Shown: positions 1 to 5,756 of the stretch, one piece after another
Layout of the letters: every line of letters begins with the position of its first letter
Position numbering within the stretch: the stretch's first letter is position 1
From: an uncultured beta proteobacterium
GTDB lineage: Bacteria; Pseudomonadota; Gammaproteobacteria; Burkholderiales; Burkholderiaceae_C
Reading direction: 5' to 3'
Length of the DNA stretch: 5,756 nt
NCBI GenBank assembly: GCA_903927495.1
Contig: CAIYNH010000884.1
Coordinates: 1 to 5,756 of the forward strand
The notes under the pieces: generated by a model
Database searches by the model: none
Seen by the model: only the letters and a program-made list of their open reading frames with translations
Told to the model about the DNA's origin: nothing
Position numbers and translations under genes: made by a program

Positions 1-59
1 AGCGAACGCGCATCCGCAGCCAGCGCGTTCGAGACCGATGTGGATTGACCGTAGCTCAT
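1..59 (-). CDS. flgJ: Flagellar rod-assembly protein FlgJ, N-terminal fragment (runs off left edge)
   Basis: Only the first 19 complete codons are in the window (ATG at 59-57), reading MSYGQSTSVSNALAADARS. The 'AL AADARS' wording is typical of the FlgJ N-terminus, and the position directly after flgI is the classical one. FlgJ is exported to the periplasm and caps the growing rod. In many proteobacteria a C-terminal muramidase domain opens the peptidoglycan, but that part lies outside the window, so I cannot say whether it is present here. The start overlaps the flgI stop as TGATG (one shared base), and no separate Shine-Dalgarno site is evident apart from the end of flgI. This suggests translational coupling. 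The identification rests on context and a short match. Confidence 0.85.
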   Translation of the reverse strand, partial: MSYGQSTSVSNALAADARS

Positions 60-1219
60 CAGATCACCTCAAGTTCGGCGTTCAGTGCACCGGCTGCCTT
101 GATGGCCTGCAAAATGGCCAGCAGATCCTGCGGTGTCGCACCGAGTGAATTGAGGGCGCGCACCACATCTGCCAGCAGTGGAGCTGGAGGCAACTGAATC
201 AGCATGCCCGGCTCCTGTTTGATCTGGATATCGGATTTTTGGGTTACCGCAGTTTGACCACTTGAGAGTGCATTGGGCTGACTCACGCTGGAGGTGGTGC
301 TGATGCTGATCGATAGATTGCCGTGTGCAATGGCGCATGGGCCCAGGGTCACAGCCTGGTTCAGAACGATCGAGCCTGTACGTGCATTAATGACCACTTT
401 GGCCGATGGCACGGAAGATTCGAGTGGCAACTCTTCAAGCGCGGCGATGAAGGTGACGCGTGAGTCGGGGTCAGACGGCGCATTCACCTTGACCGTGCGG
501 CCATCAAGCGCCTGGGCCGACCCGGCACCAAAATAGGAGTTGATGGCCTGAGCAACGCGTCTGGCAGTCTGAAAGTCAGAAGCATCCAACCCCAAAGTAA
601 TGCTGCTGCCTTCTTGAAGCGGAGTCGGTACGCTACGTTCAACTTGGGCACCACCCGGAATGCGCCCTGCGCTCAAATGGTTGACTTGCACTTTGCTGCC
701 ACCGGCGGCGGCACCGGCACCGGCAATCACCAGATTGCCTTGTGCAATGGCATAAATCTCGCCATCGCCCCCTTTTAGAGGGGTGGAAATCAGCATGCCA
801 CCCTTGAGTGATTTCGAGTTGCCAACTGAAGAGACGTTGACATCGATGGCTTGACCTGGCCGCGCAAACGCTGGCAACTGGGCGGTAACTAGCACCGCCG
901 CCACATTTTTAAGTTGTAACTGAGAGGCTGAGGCGGTGGGAAGGGTGATGCCGAGTTGTTGCAAATAATTTGAGATACCTTGCGAGGTGTAGGGCATCTG
1001 GGTAGTTTGATCACCCGTGCCGTCAAGCCCCACGACCAGGCCAAAACCGGTCAGCTGATTGCTGCGAACACCTTCCACAGCGGCCACTTCCTTGATCCGG
1101 GCAGCAGTGGCCGTGTCAAAACCAAAGATACTTGCGAGTGTCAGCAAGAGAGCGGCAAGCCTGTAGCCTGCGCGGTGCAGTGGCATTGCAAAGAATCGTG
1201 TGTCGGTTTTGGTGTGCAT
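59..1219 (-). CDS. flgI: Flagellar P-ring protein precursor FlgI
   Basis: FlgI subunits form the periplasmic P-ring, which sits in the peptidoglycan layer and, with the L-ring, is the bushing for the rotating rod. The predicted protein is 386 residues, close to the usual length. It has a Sec-type signal peptide: basic residues to about 20, a hydrophobic core near 21-34, and likely cleavage around DTATA/ARIKEV (39-40). The mature start (RIKEVAAVEGVRSNQLTGFGLVVGL) and the stretch around 285-305 (IVLNQAVTLGPCAIAHGNLS) are typical of the family, as is the C-terminal 'VVRALNSLGATPQDLLAILQAIKAAG'-type helix near 352-377. An in-frame GTG at 1240 would add seven residues. I chose ATG 1219 because GAGGGG lies 10 bases upstream, inside that extension. 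A later ATG at 1186 has no visible Shine-Dalgarno site. Only one cysteine (Cys294) is present; enteric FlgI has a disulfide pair. The gene is 35 bases downstream of flgH and overlaps flgJ by one base. Confidence 0.97.
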   Translation of the reverse strand: MHTKTDTRFFAMPLHRAGYRLAALLLTLASIFGFDTATAARIKEVAAVEGVRSNQLTGFGLVVGLDGTGDQTTQMPYTSQGISNYLQQLGITLPTASASQLQLKNVAAVLVTAQLPAFARPGQAIDVNVSSVGNSKSLKGGMLISTPLKGGDGEIYAIAQGNLVIAGAGAAAGGSKVQVNHLSAGRIPGGAQVERSVPTPLQEGSSITLGLDASDFQTARRVAQAINSYFGAGSAQALDGRTVKVNAPSDPDSRVTFIAALEELPLESSVPSAKVVINARTGSIVLNQAVTLGPCAIAHGNLSISISTTSSVSQPNALSSGQTAVTQKSDIQIKQEPGMLIQLPPAPLLADVVRALNSLGATPQDLLAILQAIKAAGALNAELEVI

Positions 1220-1229
1220 GATCGGTTTA

Positions 1230-1235
1230 CCCCTC
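1230..1235 (-). promoter_or_regulatory. Ribosome binding site of flgI (decides the start)
   Basis: On the minus strand GAGGGG is followed by a 10-base spacer and ATG at 1219. It lies inside the alternative GTG-initiated extension at 1240, which is why the shorter start is preferred. The spacing is slightly long, so the choice is likely but not certain. Confidence 0.6.
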
Positions 1236-1254
1236 GACACGATTCTGCGTAACT

Positions 1255-1974
1255 TTAGAACGGCATAAAGCTGAAAAAGAACCGTGTTAACCAGCCAACT
1301 GTCTGTGCTTCGCCCTGTGCGCCCCGCCCTTTGGATTCCATTCTGGCATTGGCCACCTGGGTCGAATTGATTAAATTTCCAGGTTGGATCAGGTGCGGGT
1401 CAATGGTGCCGGAGAAACGCATCACGTCCACATTTTGGTTGACACCAATTTGCTTGTCACCTGCGACCATCAGGTGCCCATTAGGCAGCACATCGACTAC
1501 AGTGGCGGTAATCGTGCCGAAAAAGGTGTTGGCGCTCTCGGTGCCGCCCTTGCCGGAAAAATCGTGGGCCGAGGCGGTGCCGGAATTCAGGTTGGCCAAG
1601 TCCATTGGCGATAACAAGGGAAAAGCCGTGACGCTGGTGGAGCCCGATGTAGTGCGGTTGGCGGTAGATTTTGAGACCTGGCTGGCGGTCACCTTTTCTA
1701 TGATCTGGATGGTGATGTGGTCGCCCACCGTGCGGGCCCGCGGATCTTCAAAGGCCGGTCGATATGCCGCTTTTTGGAACAATGCGCCGGTAGCCGGTTT
1801 TTCAGTGGGTGCGGCATTGCTTATGGGTCGAGTGACAGGCAAATCAGGAAAGTCGACAGCCACGGTTTGTGGCAGCGAGTTGCAGCCGCTGCACATCTGA
1901 ATTGCTATTATAAAAGTAGCTCCTAGTGCCCATCGGGTATGGGTTATAGCCGAATTTTGTTCAATGCTTTGCAT
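1255..1974 (-). CDS. flgH: Flagellar L-ring lipoprotein precursor FlgH
   Basis: FlgH is an outer-membrane lipoprotein that assembles into the L-ring around the distal rod. The predicted precursor is 239 residues, a normal length. Family features in order: 'ALFQKAAYRPAFEDPRARTVGDHITIQI' character at about 64-91; an acidic or Ser/Thr-rich linker; 'NTFFGTITATVVDVLPNGHLMV' at about 149-170; 'MRFSGTIDPHLIQPGNLINS' at about 185-204; and the terminal GWLTRFFFSFMPF. The lipid-modified residue is probably Cys31, preceded by C-S-G instead of the usual L-[AS]-[GA], so the lipobox is unorthodox. A GTG at 1986 would add four residues. ATG 1974 is preferred because GAGGTG lies just upstream of it. The DNA for roughly residues 5-26 coincides with a hairpin-rich segment resembling a dispersed repeat (1900-1963), so this signal peptide may be recruited from repeat DNA. 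It starts 15 bases after the flgG stop. Confidence 0.96.
   Translation of the reverse strand: MQSIEQNSAITHTRWALGATFIIAIQMCSGCNSLPQTVAVDFPDLPVTRPISNAAPTEKPATGALFQKAAYRPAFEDPRARTVGDHITIQIIEKVTASQVSKSTANRTTSGSTSVTAFPLLSPMDLANLNSGTASAHDFSGKGGTESANTFFGTITATVVDVLPNGHLMVAGDKQIGVNQNVDVMRFSGTIDPHLIQPGNLINSTQVANARMESKGRGAQGEAQTVGWLTRFFFSFMPF
1900..1963. repeat. Possible dispersed palindromic repeat element embedded in the 5' end of flgH
   Basis: Two inverted repeats lie side by side within about 50 bases. The first is GCTA (1904-1907) with TAGC (1917-1920) around an A/T-rich loop. The second is CCCAT (1929-1933) with ATGGG (1939-1943) around a 5-base loop; it extends through a short mismatched interval to CTA (1923-1925) with TAG (1947-1949). 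The layout, GCTATT-A/T-rich-TAGCT then CTAG-hairpin-TATAGCCGAATTTT, resembles from memory a short palindromic element scattered through Comamonadaceae chromosomes, usually between genes. Here it is inside the flgH frame and encodes most of the signal peptide. The hairpins are visible in the sequence. The family assignment is recall and was not searched. Confidence 0.5.
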
Positions 1975-1978
1975 GATG

Positions 1979-1984
1979 CACCTC
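1979..1984 (-). promoter_or_regulatory. Ribosome binding site of flgH (decides the start)
   Basis: GAGGTG on the minus strand sits 4 bases before ATG 1974 (6 bases if only GAGG is counted) in the 15-base flgG-flgH gap. It overlaps the codons that a GTG start at 1986 would use, which supports the ATG as the real start. Confidence 0.65.
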
Positions 1985-1989
1985 ACACT

Positions 1990-2772
1990 TTAGAGTTGAC
2001 CGAGTTTTTGCAGCATCTGGTCAGATGTCTGGATCGCCTTGGAATTCATCTCATAGGCGCGCTGCGTCTGAATCATGGTGACCAGTTCCTGAACCACGTT
2101 GACGTTCGAGGTTTCGACAAACCCCTGCATCAGCGCGCCCATGCCGTCGGCACCGGGGGTGCCAGCGTTGGGCTGTCCGGATGCCGCACTCTCGGCATAC
2201 AGGTTTTGTCCAAGCGGTGTCAAACCCGCCGGGTTGACAAACCTGGCCAGTGCGATGGTGCCGATGCTCTGCGGCGTGGCGTTGCCGGGCAGGGTTGCCG
2301 TGACGATGCCATCGCCAGCAATGGTGATGCTGGTCGCGTTGGTCGGCACGGTGACACCATTGGAAATGGGCAGGCCGGTGGCGGTGACTACGGTGCCTGC
2401 CGAGTTGACCTGAAAGGAGCCATCACGGGTGTAGCTGGTGGTGCCATCAGGCATGGTGACCTGAAAAAAACCGTCGCCCTGTACGGCTACATCGAGCTTG
2501 TTGCCGGTTTGTTGCAGGCTTCCCTGGGCAAATGAGCGGCTGGTGGCGACGGTGCGCACGCCCAACCCGACTTGCAAACCGGTGGGCAGTGTTGACTGCT
2601 CGGTACTGTTGGCACCGACTTGGCGCAGGTTTTGGTACATCAGGTCTTCGAACACGGCAGTAGCGCGCTTGAAACCGTTGGTGGAAACGTTGGCCAGGTT
2701 GTTGGAGATAACGTCCAGCTGCATTTGCTGGGCTTCCATGCCGGTTTTGGAGATCCATAGGGAATTGATCAT
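1990..2772 (-). CDS. flgG: Flagellar distal rod protein FlgG
   Basis: FlgG is the distal rod subunit that passes through the P and L rings and joins the hook. It is exported by the flagellar type III system, so it has no Sec signal. The 260-residue length matches the family. The N-terminal rod motif ([14 protein letters not shown], about 23-36) is followed by a segment at about 47-64 ([20 protein letters not shown]). This corresponds to the FlgG-specific insertion that stiffens the rod compared with the hook, and it separates FlgG from FlgE and FlgF. A '[13 protein letters not shown]' block lies near 93-105. The C-terminal helix ([20 protein letters not shown], 225-244) ends in QKLGQL. ATG 2772 is preceded by AGGA with a 7-base spacer. 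The gene begins 20 bases after flgF and ends with TAA. Confidence 0.98.
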   Translation of the reverse strand: MINSLWISKTGMEAQQMQLDVISNNLANVSTNGFKRATAVFEDLMYQNLRQVGANSTEQSTLPTGLQVGLGVRTVATSRSFAQGSLQQTGNKLDVAVQGDGFFQVTMPDGTTSYTRDGSFQVNSAGTVVTATGLPISNGVTVPTNATSITIAGDGIVTATLPGNATPQSIGTIALARFVNPAGLTPLGQNLYAESAASGQPNAGTPGADGMGALMQGFVETSNVNVVQELVTMIQTQRAYEMNSKAIQTSDQMLQKLGQL

Positions 2773-2792
2773 GATGTTGTCCTGTAAATTAA

Positions 2793-3533
2793 TTAGCCTT
2801 GCATGCTCAGCAACTGGGCTGCCGAGCGATCGTCAGATTCGGCGGTCTGCATCAAACGGGTCTGGGCTTCGAACTGGCGTGCGGTCTGGATCATGCTGAC
2901 CATGGTTTCAATAGCGTTGACGTTGGAGCCCTCAATCACGCCCAGTTGCAGGCGTGCAGTGGCATCGCTGGGCAATGGCTCGCCTGAGGTCGATCTGAAC
3001 AGGCCATCGTTGCCGCGTTTCAGTGGATCTTCACCAGTCGGTGTGACCAGTTTGAGTTTGCCAATGCCGGTGGCAGGCTGTTTTCCTACCTTGGCGGTGA
3101 GAATGCCGTCGACACCCAGGGTGACTTCCGCACCGGTGGGTACAGTGATCGGTGCACCGCCATCACTTAGGACAGTCAAGCCCGTGTTGGTCAGCAAGGT
3201 GCCGGTGGAGGAGATTTCAAAAGAGCCGTTGCGGGTGTAGGCTTCGGTGCCATCGCGCCCCTGCACGCCAAACCAGGCGTTACCCGTGGTCATGGCATCC
3301 ATGGCCCGGCCGGTACGCTGAGGCGAGCCTGGAACGTCCAGGAAGCCTGGTGTGGCTTCGACCGCCATCACGCGGGTCGTGGCGCCATCGCCGCGCACCG
3401 GTACCGAACGGTAGGTGGAAAGTTCCGCCCTAAAACCGTTGGTGGACACGTTGGCCAGGTTATTGGCCAGCACGGCTTGCCGATGCGAGGCCGCGCTGGC
3501 GCCTGTCATGGCGGTGTAGATGAGGCGATCCAT
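2793..3533 (-). CDS. flgF: Flagellar proximal rod protein FlgF
   Basis: FlgF is one of the proximal rod subunits, exported through the flagellar type III apparatus. The product is 246 residues, normal for the family. It opens with [20 protein letters not shown], typical of FlgF, and then the shared rod motif [15 protein letters not shown] at about 23-37. A central '[20 protein letters not shown]' block follows at about 84-103. The C-terminal rod helix is at about 203-231 ([20 protein letters not shown], then QTRLMQTA), and the tail is LLSMQG. There is no FlgG-type insertion after the N-terminal motif, which supports FlgF over FlgG. ATG 3533 follows AGGAAA at normal spacing. It lies 38 bases after flgE and 20 bases before flgG. 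A 34-base stretch at 3433-3466 is almost identical to one in flgG. Confidence 0.97.
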   Translation of the reverse strand: MDRLIYTAMTGASAASHRQAVLANNLANVSTNGFRAELSTYRSVPVRGDGATTRVMAVEATPGFLDVPGSPQRTGRAMDAMTTGNAWFGVQGRDGTEAYTRNGSFEISSTGTLLTNTGLTVLSDGGAPITVPTGAEVTLGVDGILTAKVGKQPATGIGKLKLVTPTGEDPLKRGNDGLFRSTSGEPLPSDATARLQLGVIEGSNVNAIETMVSMIQTARQFEAQTRLMQTAESDDRSAAQLLSMQG

Positions 3534-3571
3534 GGTGTTTCCTGTTCAGAGCACGTTCAACTCGCGTTGCA

Positions 3572-4867
3572 TTAGCGCATATTGACCAGGGTTGACAACA
3601 CCTGATCCTGGGTTTTGATGGTTTGGGCGTTGGCCTGGTAAGCCCGCTGTGCGGTCATCATGTTGACCAGCTCAGAGGTCAGGTCGACGTTTGAGTCTTC
3701 CAGTGCGCCAGATCGCAAAGCGCCAAACTTGCCAACACCGGGAGATCCCTGAACCGGCAGTCCGGAAGAAAAAGTGGCTGCCCAGGCGTTGCCACCCAAG
3801 GGTGATAGACCCTGCACATTGCGAAAATCTGCCAATGTCACCTGACCGGCCGACTGAGTTTGACCGTTCGAATAGCGGGCGGTGATGAGCCCACTCTCGC
3901 CAATATTAAGACCGGTCAGCTCGCCAGCGGTGTAGCCATCCTGGGTTAGGTTGGAGACCGAAAATGCTGAGCCATATTGGGTAATCGTGTCGAGTTGAAT
4001 CGTGATTTCCTGGGGCAAGGTGCCGGGTGTTGGTTGGGTTGACCAGTTTGGATTGGGTGATGCAACGCTGTTGATGGGCAGCGTGATGAAAGCCCCAGTG
4101 GGTGCCGGCGTAACGGTTGATGCCGCTGCAGATGTTGCCGGTATGGTGATTTTTCCGGAGGCATCAAAAGTGATGCTGCCGACGGCGGTGGCAGCCACGT
4201 CCAGACTGGTGTAGACATTCCACTGATTGTCGGTGTCTGTCTTTTCAAAATAAAAGTTAACTGGTGCGGCAACCCCCTGGCTGTCATAAACATTGAGTGA
4301 GGTTCCATAGGTTGACCTGGGGATCGGCGCATTGCCCGCCGCGGTATTGGCCGTTGCACCCAGCGCACGCGCATCCAGGTTGAATTCTGCGGTCACTGAA
4401 GACGTTGCATTGGCACCAATCGGTGCGGCGGTTGGGAGTTGCAGTTTTTGGATGGAGGCACTGGTGGGTTTGCCGGTTTTATCAGTTGGGTAGCCCATCA
4501 CATTGGCGTTGCTGTTGGTTTTGATAAACCCGTCCTTGTCGAGTTTGAAAGAGCCGTCACGCGTATAGGCCAGTGATCCATCGGGCTGGGTAAGCTGAAA
4601 AAAGCCACCACCGTTGATGGCAACGTCCATGGTGTTGCCTGTGGTCGAGACGTTGCCCTGGGTAAATTGTTGTGAAACGGCGGCAATTGCCACGCCGATG
4701 CCCGCGCCGCCTGAACCTCCTGCACCCAACGATGAGGCGACCAGATCGCCAAATTCGGCACGCGACGATTTCATGCCGGTAGTATTGGCGTTGGCAATGT
4801 TGTTGCCAATCACGTCCAGGCTGCGACTGGAGGCGTTGAGTCCCGAGAGTCCGGTTTGAAATGACAT
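3572..4867 (-). CDS. flgE: Flagellar hook protein FlgE
   Basis: FlgE polymerises into the flexible hook that links rod and filament. The protein has 431 residues, slightly longer than the roughly 400-residue enteric form. The N-terminus (MSFQTGLSGLNASSRSLDVI, then GNNIANANTTGMKSSRAEF to about 39) and the C-terminal helix (LVNMMTAQRAYQANAQTIKT, about 400-419) are the paired axial domains. A glycine-rich stretch (GAGGSGGAGIG, about 48-58) follows the N-terminal domain. Residues about 295-340 (TQYGSAFSVSNLTQDGYTAG onward) are the block characteristic of hook proteins. Between about 140 and 285 is an Ala/Thr/Pro-rich region, expected to be the variable outer domains D1/D2. No Sec signal is present, as expected for type III export. 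ATG 4867 follows AAGGA with a 7-base spacer. It starts 30 bases after flgD. Confidence 0.98.
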   Translation of the reverse strand: MSFQTGLSGLNASSRSLDVIGNNIANANTTGMKSSRAEFGDLVASSLGAGGSGGAGIGVAIAAVSQQFTQGNVSTTGNTMDVAINGGGFFQLTQPDGSLAYTRDGSFKLDKDGFIKTNSNANVMGYPTDKTGKPTSASIQKLQLPTAAPIGANATSSVTAEFNLDARALGATANTAAGNAPIPRSTYGTSLNVYDSQGVAAPVNFYFEKTDTDNQWNVYTSLDVAATAVGSITFDASGKITIPATSAAASTVTPAPTGAFITLPINSVASPNPNWSTQPTPGTLPQEITIQLDTITQYGSAFSVSNLTQDGYTAGELTGLNIGESGLITARYSNGQTQSAGQVTLADFRNVQGLSPLGGNAWAATFSSGLPVQGSPGVGKFGALRSGALEDSNVDLTSELVNMMTAQRAYQANAQTIKTQDQVLSTLVNMR

Positions 4868-4897
4868 GATGGTTTCCTTGGTAACAAGTAAAAAAAC

Positions 4898-5560
4898 TTA
4901 AAGAATGGCTTTGACGCTGCTGTATGCAACGGCGGCACGGCCTTGCAGTTGGACTTTCATGCCGGTGTTGTCGCTGCCGACAGAGACCACGCTGGCGCGC
5001 GTCATGGAGGTGCTGTCAATGGTTTTGCCGCCCAAGGTGGCGGTGACCTTGAAACTCGGGTCGCCCACGCCCTGGTAGCTTGAGGCATCCCAATCGAAGT
5101 TGAAGCGACCCGCATCCAATGCGCCCAGATTGATGGTCTGGACCACCTGGCCACCGGGTGACAGGATGTCAATCTTGACGCTCTCGGCGCGGCCAGCCAT
5201 ATCGATGGCACCGCTGGCGACTCCATTTTTTGCTGTCAGGGTGTTGCCCTCAATCAGTACATCGTGACCAACCATGCTGGAGCCTTGCAGCACCTGCATG
5301 GCAGTGAACTGTTCGGCCATGCTTTTCAGGGTGTCGTTGACTTGCTGGATGCCAGTAACCGTGTTGATCTGCGCCATTTGACTGGTCATCTGCGCGTTGT
5401 CCATCGGGTTCATCGGATCCTGATTATTGAGTTGGGCCACCAGCAGTTTCAAAAACCGGTCTTGCGAGGCGTTCAAACTGGCAGAGCCTGCACTTGATGC
5501 CGTGCTGCTGGCTGTGGCGGTGGCACTGGTGGCCGTTGAAGAGGTGGTAGAAGTAAGCAT
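4898..5560 (-). CDS. flgD: Flagellar hook cap / hook assembly protein FlgD
   Basis: FlgD sits at the tip of the growing hook as a scaffold for FlgE addition and is absent from the finished flagellum. The product is 220 residues, normal for the family. Residues 2-28 are a low-complexity Ser/Thr/Ala segment. The conserved N-terminal export and assembly core follows at about 34-72 (RFLKLLVAQLNNQDPMNPMD, then NAQMTSQMAQINTVTGI). The C-terminal half, from about 95, has the FlgD beta-rich domain with 'AGRAESVKIDILSPGGQVV' and 'GRFNFDWDAS', ending VAYSSVKAIL. ATG 5560 follows AAAGG with an 8-base spacer after the AGG, 19 bases beyond the flgC stop. It ends with TAA just before a seven-T run, with no GC-rich hairpin ahead of it. 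Placement directly before flgE fits hook assembly. Confidence 0.98.
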   Translation of the reverse strand: MLTSTTSSTATSATATASSTASSAGSASLNASQDRFLKLLVAQLNNQDPMNPMDNAQMTSQMAQINTVTGIQQVNDTLKSMAEQFTAMQVLQGSSMVGHDVLIEGNTLTAKNGVASGAIDMAGRAESVKIDILSPGGQVVQTINLGALDAGRFNFDWDASSYQGVGDPSFKVTATLGGKTIDSTSMTRASVVSVGSDNTGMKVQLQGRAAVAYSSVKAIL

Positions 5561-5579
5561 GGCGGTGACCTTTGAAAAA

Positions 5580-5756
5580 TTATTGGCCCATTTGCAGGGT
5601 CTTGAGCAACAGGGTTTTGGCTGTGTTCATGACCTCAACATTGTTCTGATATGAGCGAGAAGCGGAGATCATGTTGACCATTTCCTCCACTGGGTTGACG
5701 TTGGAGTAGTTGACATACCCTTCTGCATCGGCGGAAGGGTGGTTGGGGTTATGTAC
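5580..5756 (-). CDS. flgC: Flagellar proximal rod protein FlgC, C-terminal fragment (runs off right edge)
   Basis: The last 58 codons and the TAA stop are present. The translation contains [20 protein letters not shown], then [20 protein letters not shown] and the tail [15 protein letters not shown]. These are diagnostic of the FlgC C-terminus, the helix that packs into the inner rod core. The start and roughly the first half or more of the protein lie outside the window. The gene ends 19 bases upstream of flgD, consistent with one transcript. The visible frame has no interruption. Confidence 0.96.
   Translation of the reverse strand, partial: VHNPNHPSADAEGYVNYSNVNPVEEMVNMISASRSYQNNVEVMNTAKTLLLKTLQMGQ

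Noticed and set aside
769..783. Inverted repeat CCCCT/AGGGG with a 5-base loop
   Set aside because: It lies in the middle of the flgI coding region, has no following T run on the transcribed strand, and is short enough to occur by chance.
1220..1254. The 35-base flgH-flgI gap as a possible internal promoter or terminator
   Set aside because: I see no stem-loop and no convincing -35/-10 or sigma-28/sigma-54 pattern. It holds the flgI ribosome binding site.
1331..1900. Long open frame on the plus strand (189 codons) opposite flgH
   Set aside because: It is antisense to a clearly conserved FlgH, with no recognisable protein character and no good ribosome binding site noted. It is a by-product of codon use in flgH. 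The same applies to the other plus-strand frames.
3534..3571. The 38-base flgE-flgF gap as a possible small gene or regulatory site
   Set aside because: It is too short for a gene and has no clear hairpin. Only the flgF ribosome binding site is recognisable.
4886..4899. Seven-T run on the minus strand just after the flgD stop, flanked by AAGT/ACTT
   Set aside because: It looks like the tail of a terminator, but the only stem is four weak A/T-rich pairs. The operon continues directly into flgE with a good ribosome binding site, so termination here is unlikely.
1..5756. An undescribed accessory system, mobile element or CRISPR array
   Set aside because: Apart from the short repeat-like segment in flgH, essentially all bases are taken up by eight conserved flagellar genes on one strand. 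I see no transposase, integrase, att-like repeats, tRNA or spaced repeat array.

Overview
The window is one continuous piece of a flagellar basal-body and hook operon. Every gene lies on the minus strand, in the classical order flgC-flgD-flgE-flgF-flgG-flgH-flgI-flgJ, so transcription runs from high to low coordinates. The 3' end of flgC enters at the right edge, the first 19 codons of flgJ leave at the left edge, and six complete genes lie between. Gaps are 15 to 38 bases, except flgI/flgJ, which overlap by one base. I see no promoter or convincing terminator between genes, so the set is probably co-transcribed from a promoter upstream of flgB, outside the window.

The protein sequences suggest a Gram-negative betaproteobacterium, probably order Burkholderiales and perhaps Comamonadaceae (Rhodoferax- or Polaromonas-like). 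The reasons are the gene order, the wording of FlgC, FlgD, FlgG and FlgI, the FlgI C-terminus, and a short hairpin-forming element that resembles, from memory, a dispersed repeat of Comamonadaceae chromosomes. P-ring (FlgI) and L-ring (FlgH) genes imply an outer membrane and peptidoglycan.

Layout from right to left: flgC (proximal rod, partial) 5756-5580; flgD (hook cap) 5560-4898; flgE (hook) 4867-3572; flgF (proximal rod) 3533-2793; flgG (distal rod) 2772-1990; flgH (L-ring lipoprotein) 1974-1255; flgI (P-ring) 1219-59; flgJ (rod cap, possibly with a muramidase domain) from 59 off the left edge. Together they encode the axial parts outside the inner membrane. FlgC, FlgF and FlgG stack as the rod, with FlgJ capping the growing rod. 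FlgI and FlgH form the bushing through peptidoglycan and outer membrane. FlgD caps the growing hook, which is made of FlgE.

This is a conserved housekeeping locus, and I found no undescribed system. The one clearly unexpected structure is at 1900-1963. There the DNA encoding the FlgH signal peptide looks like a nested-hairpin repeat element taken into the reading frame. Smaller points are a FlgI with only one cysteine, an unusual FlgH lipobox, and a near-identical 34-base block shared by flgF and flgG.
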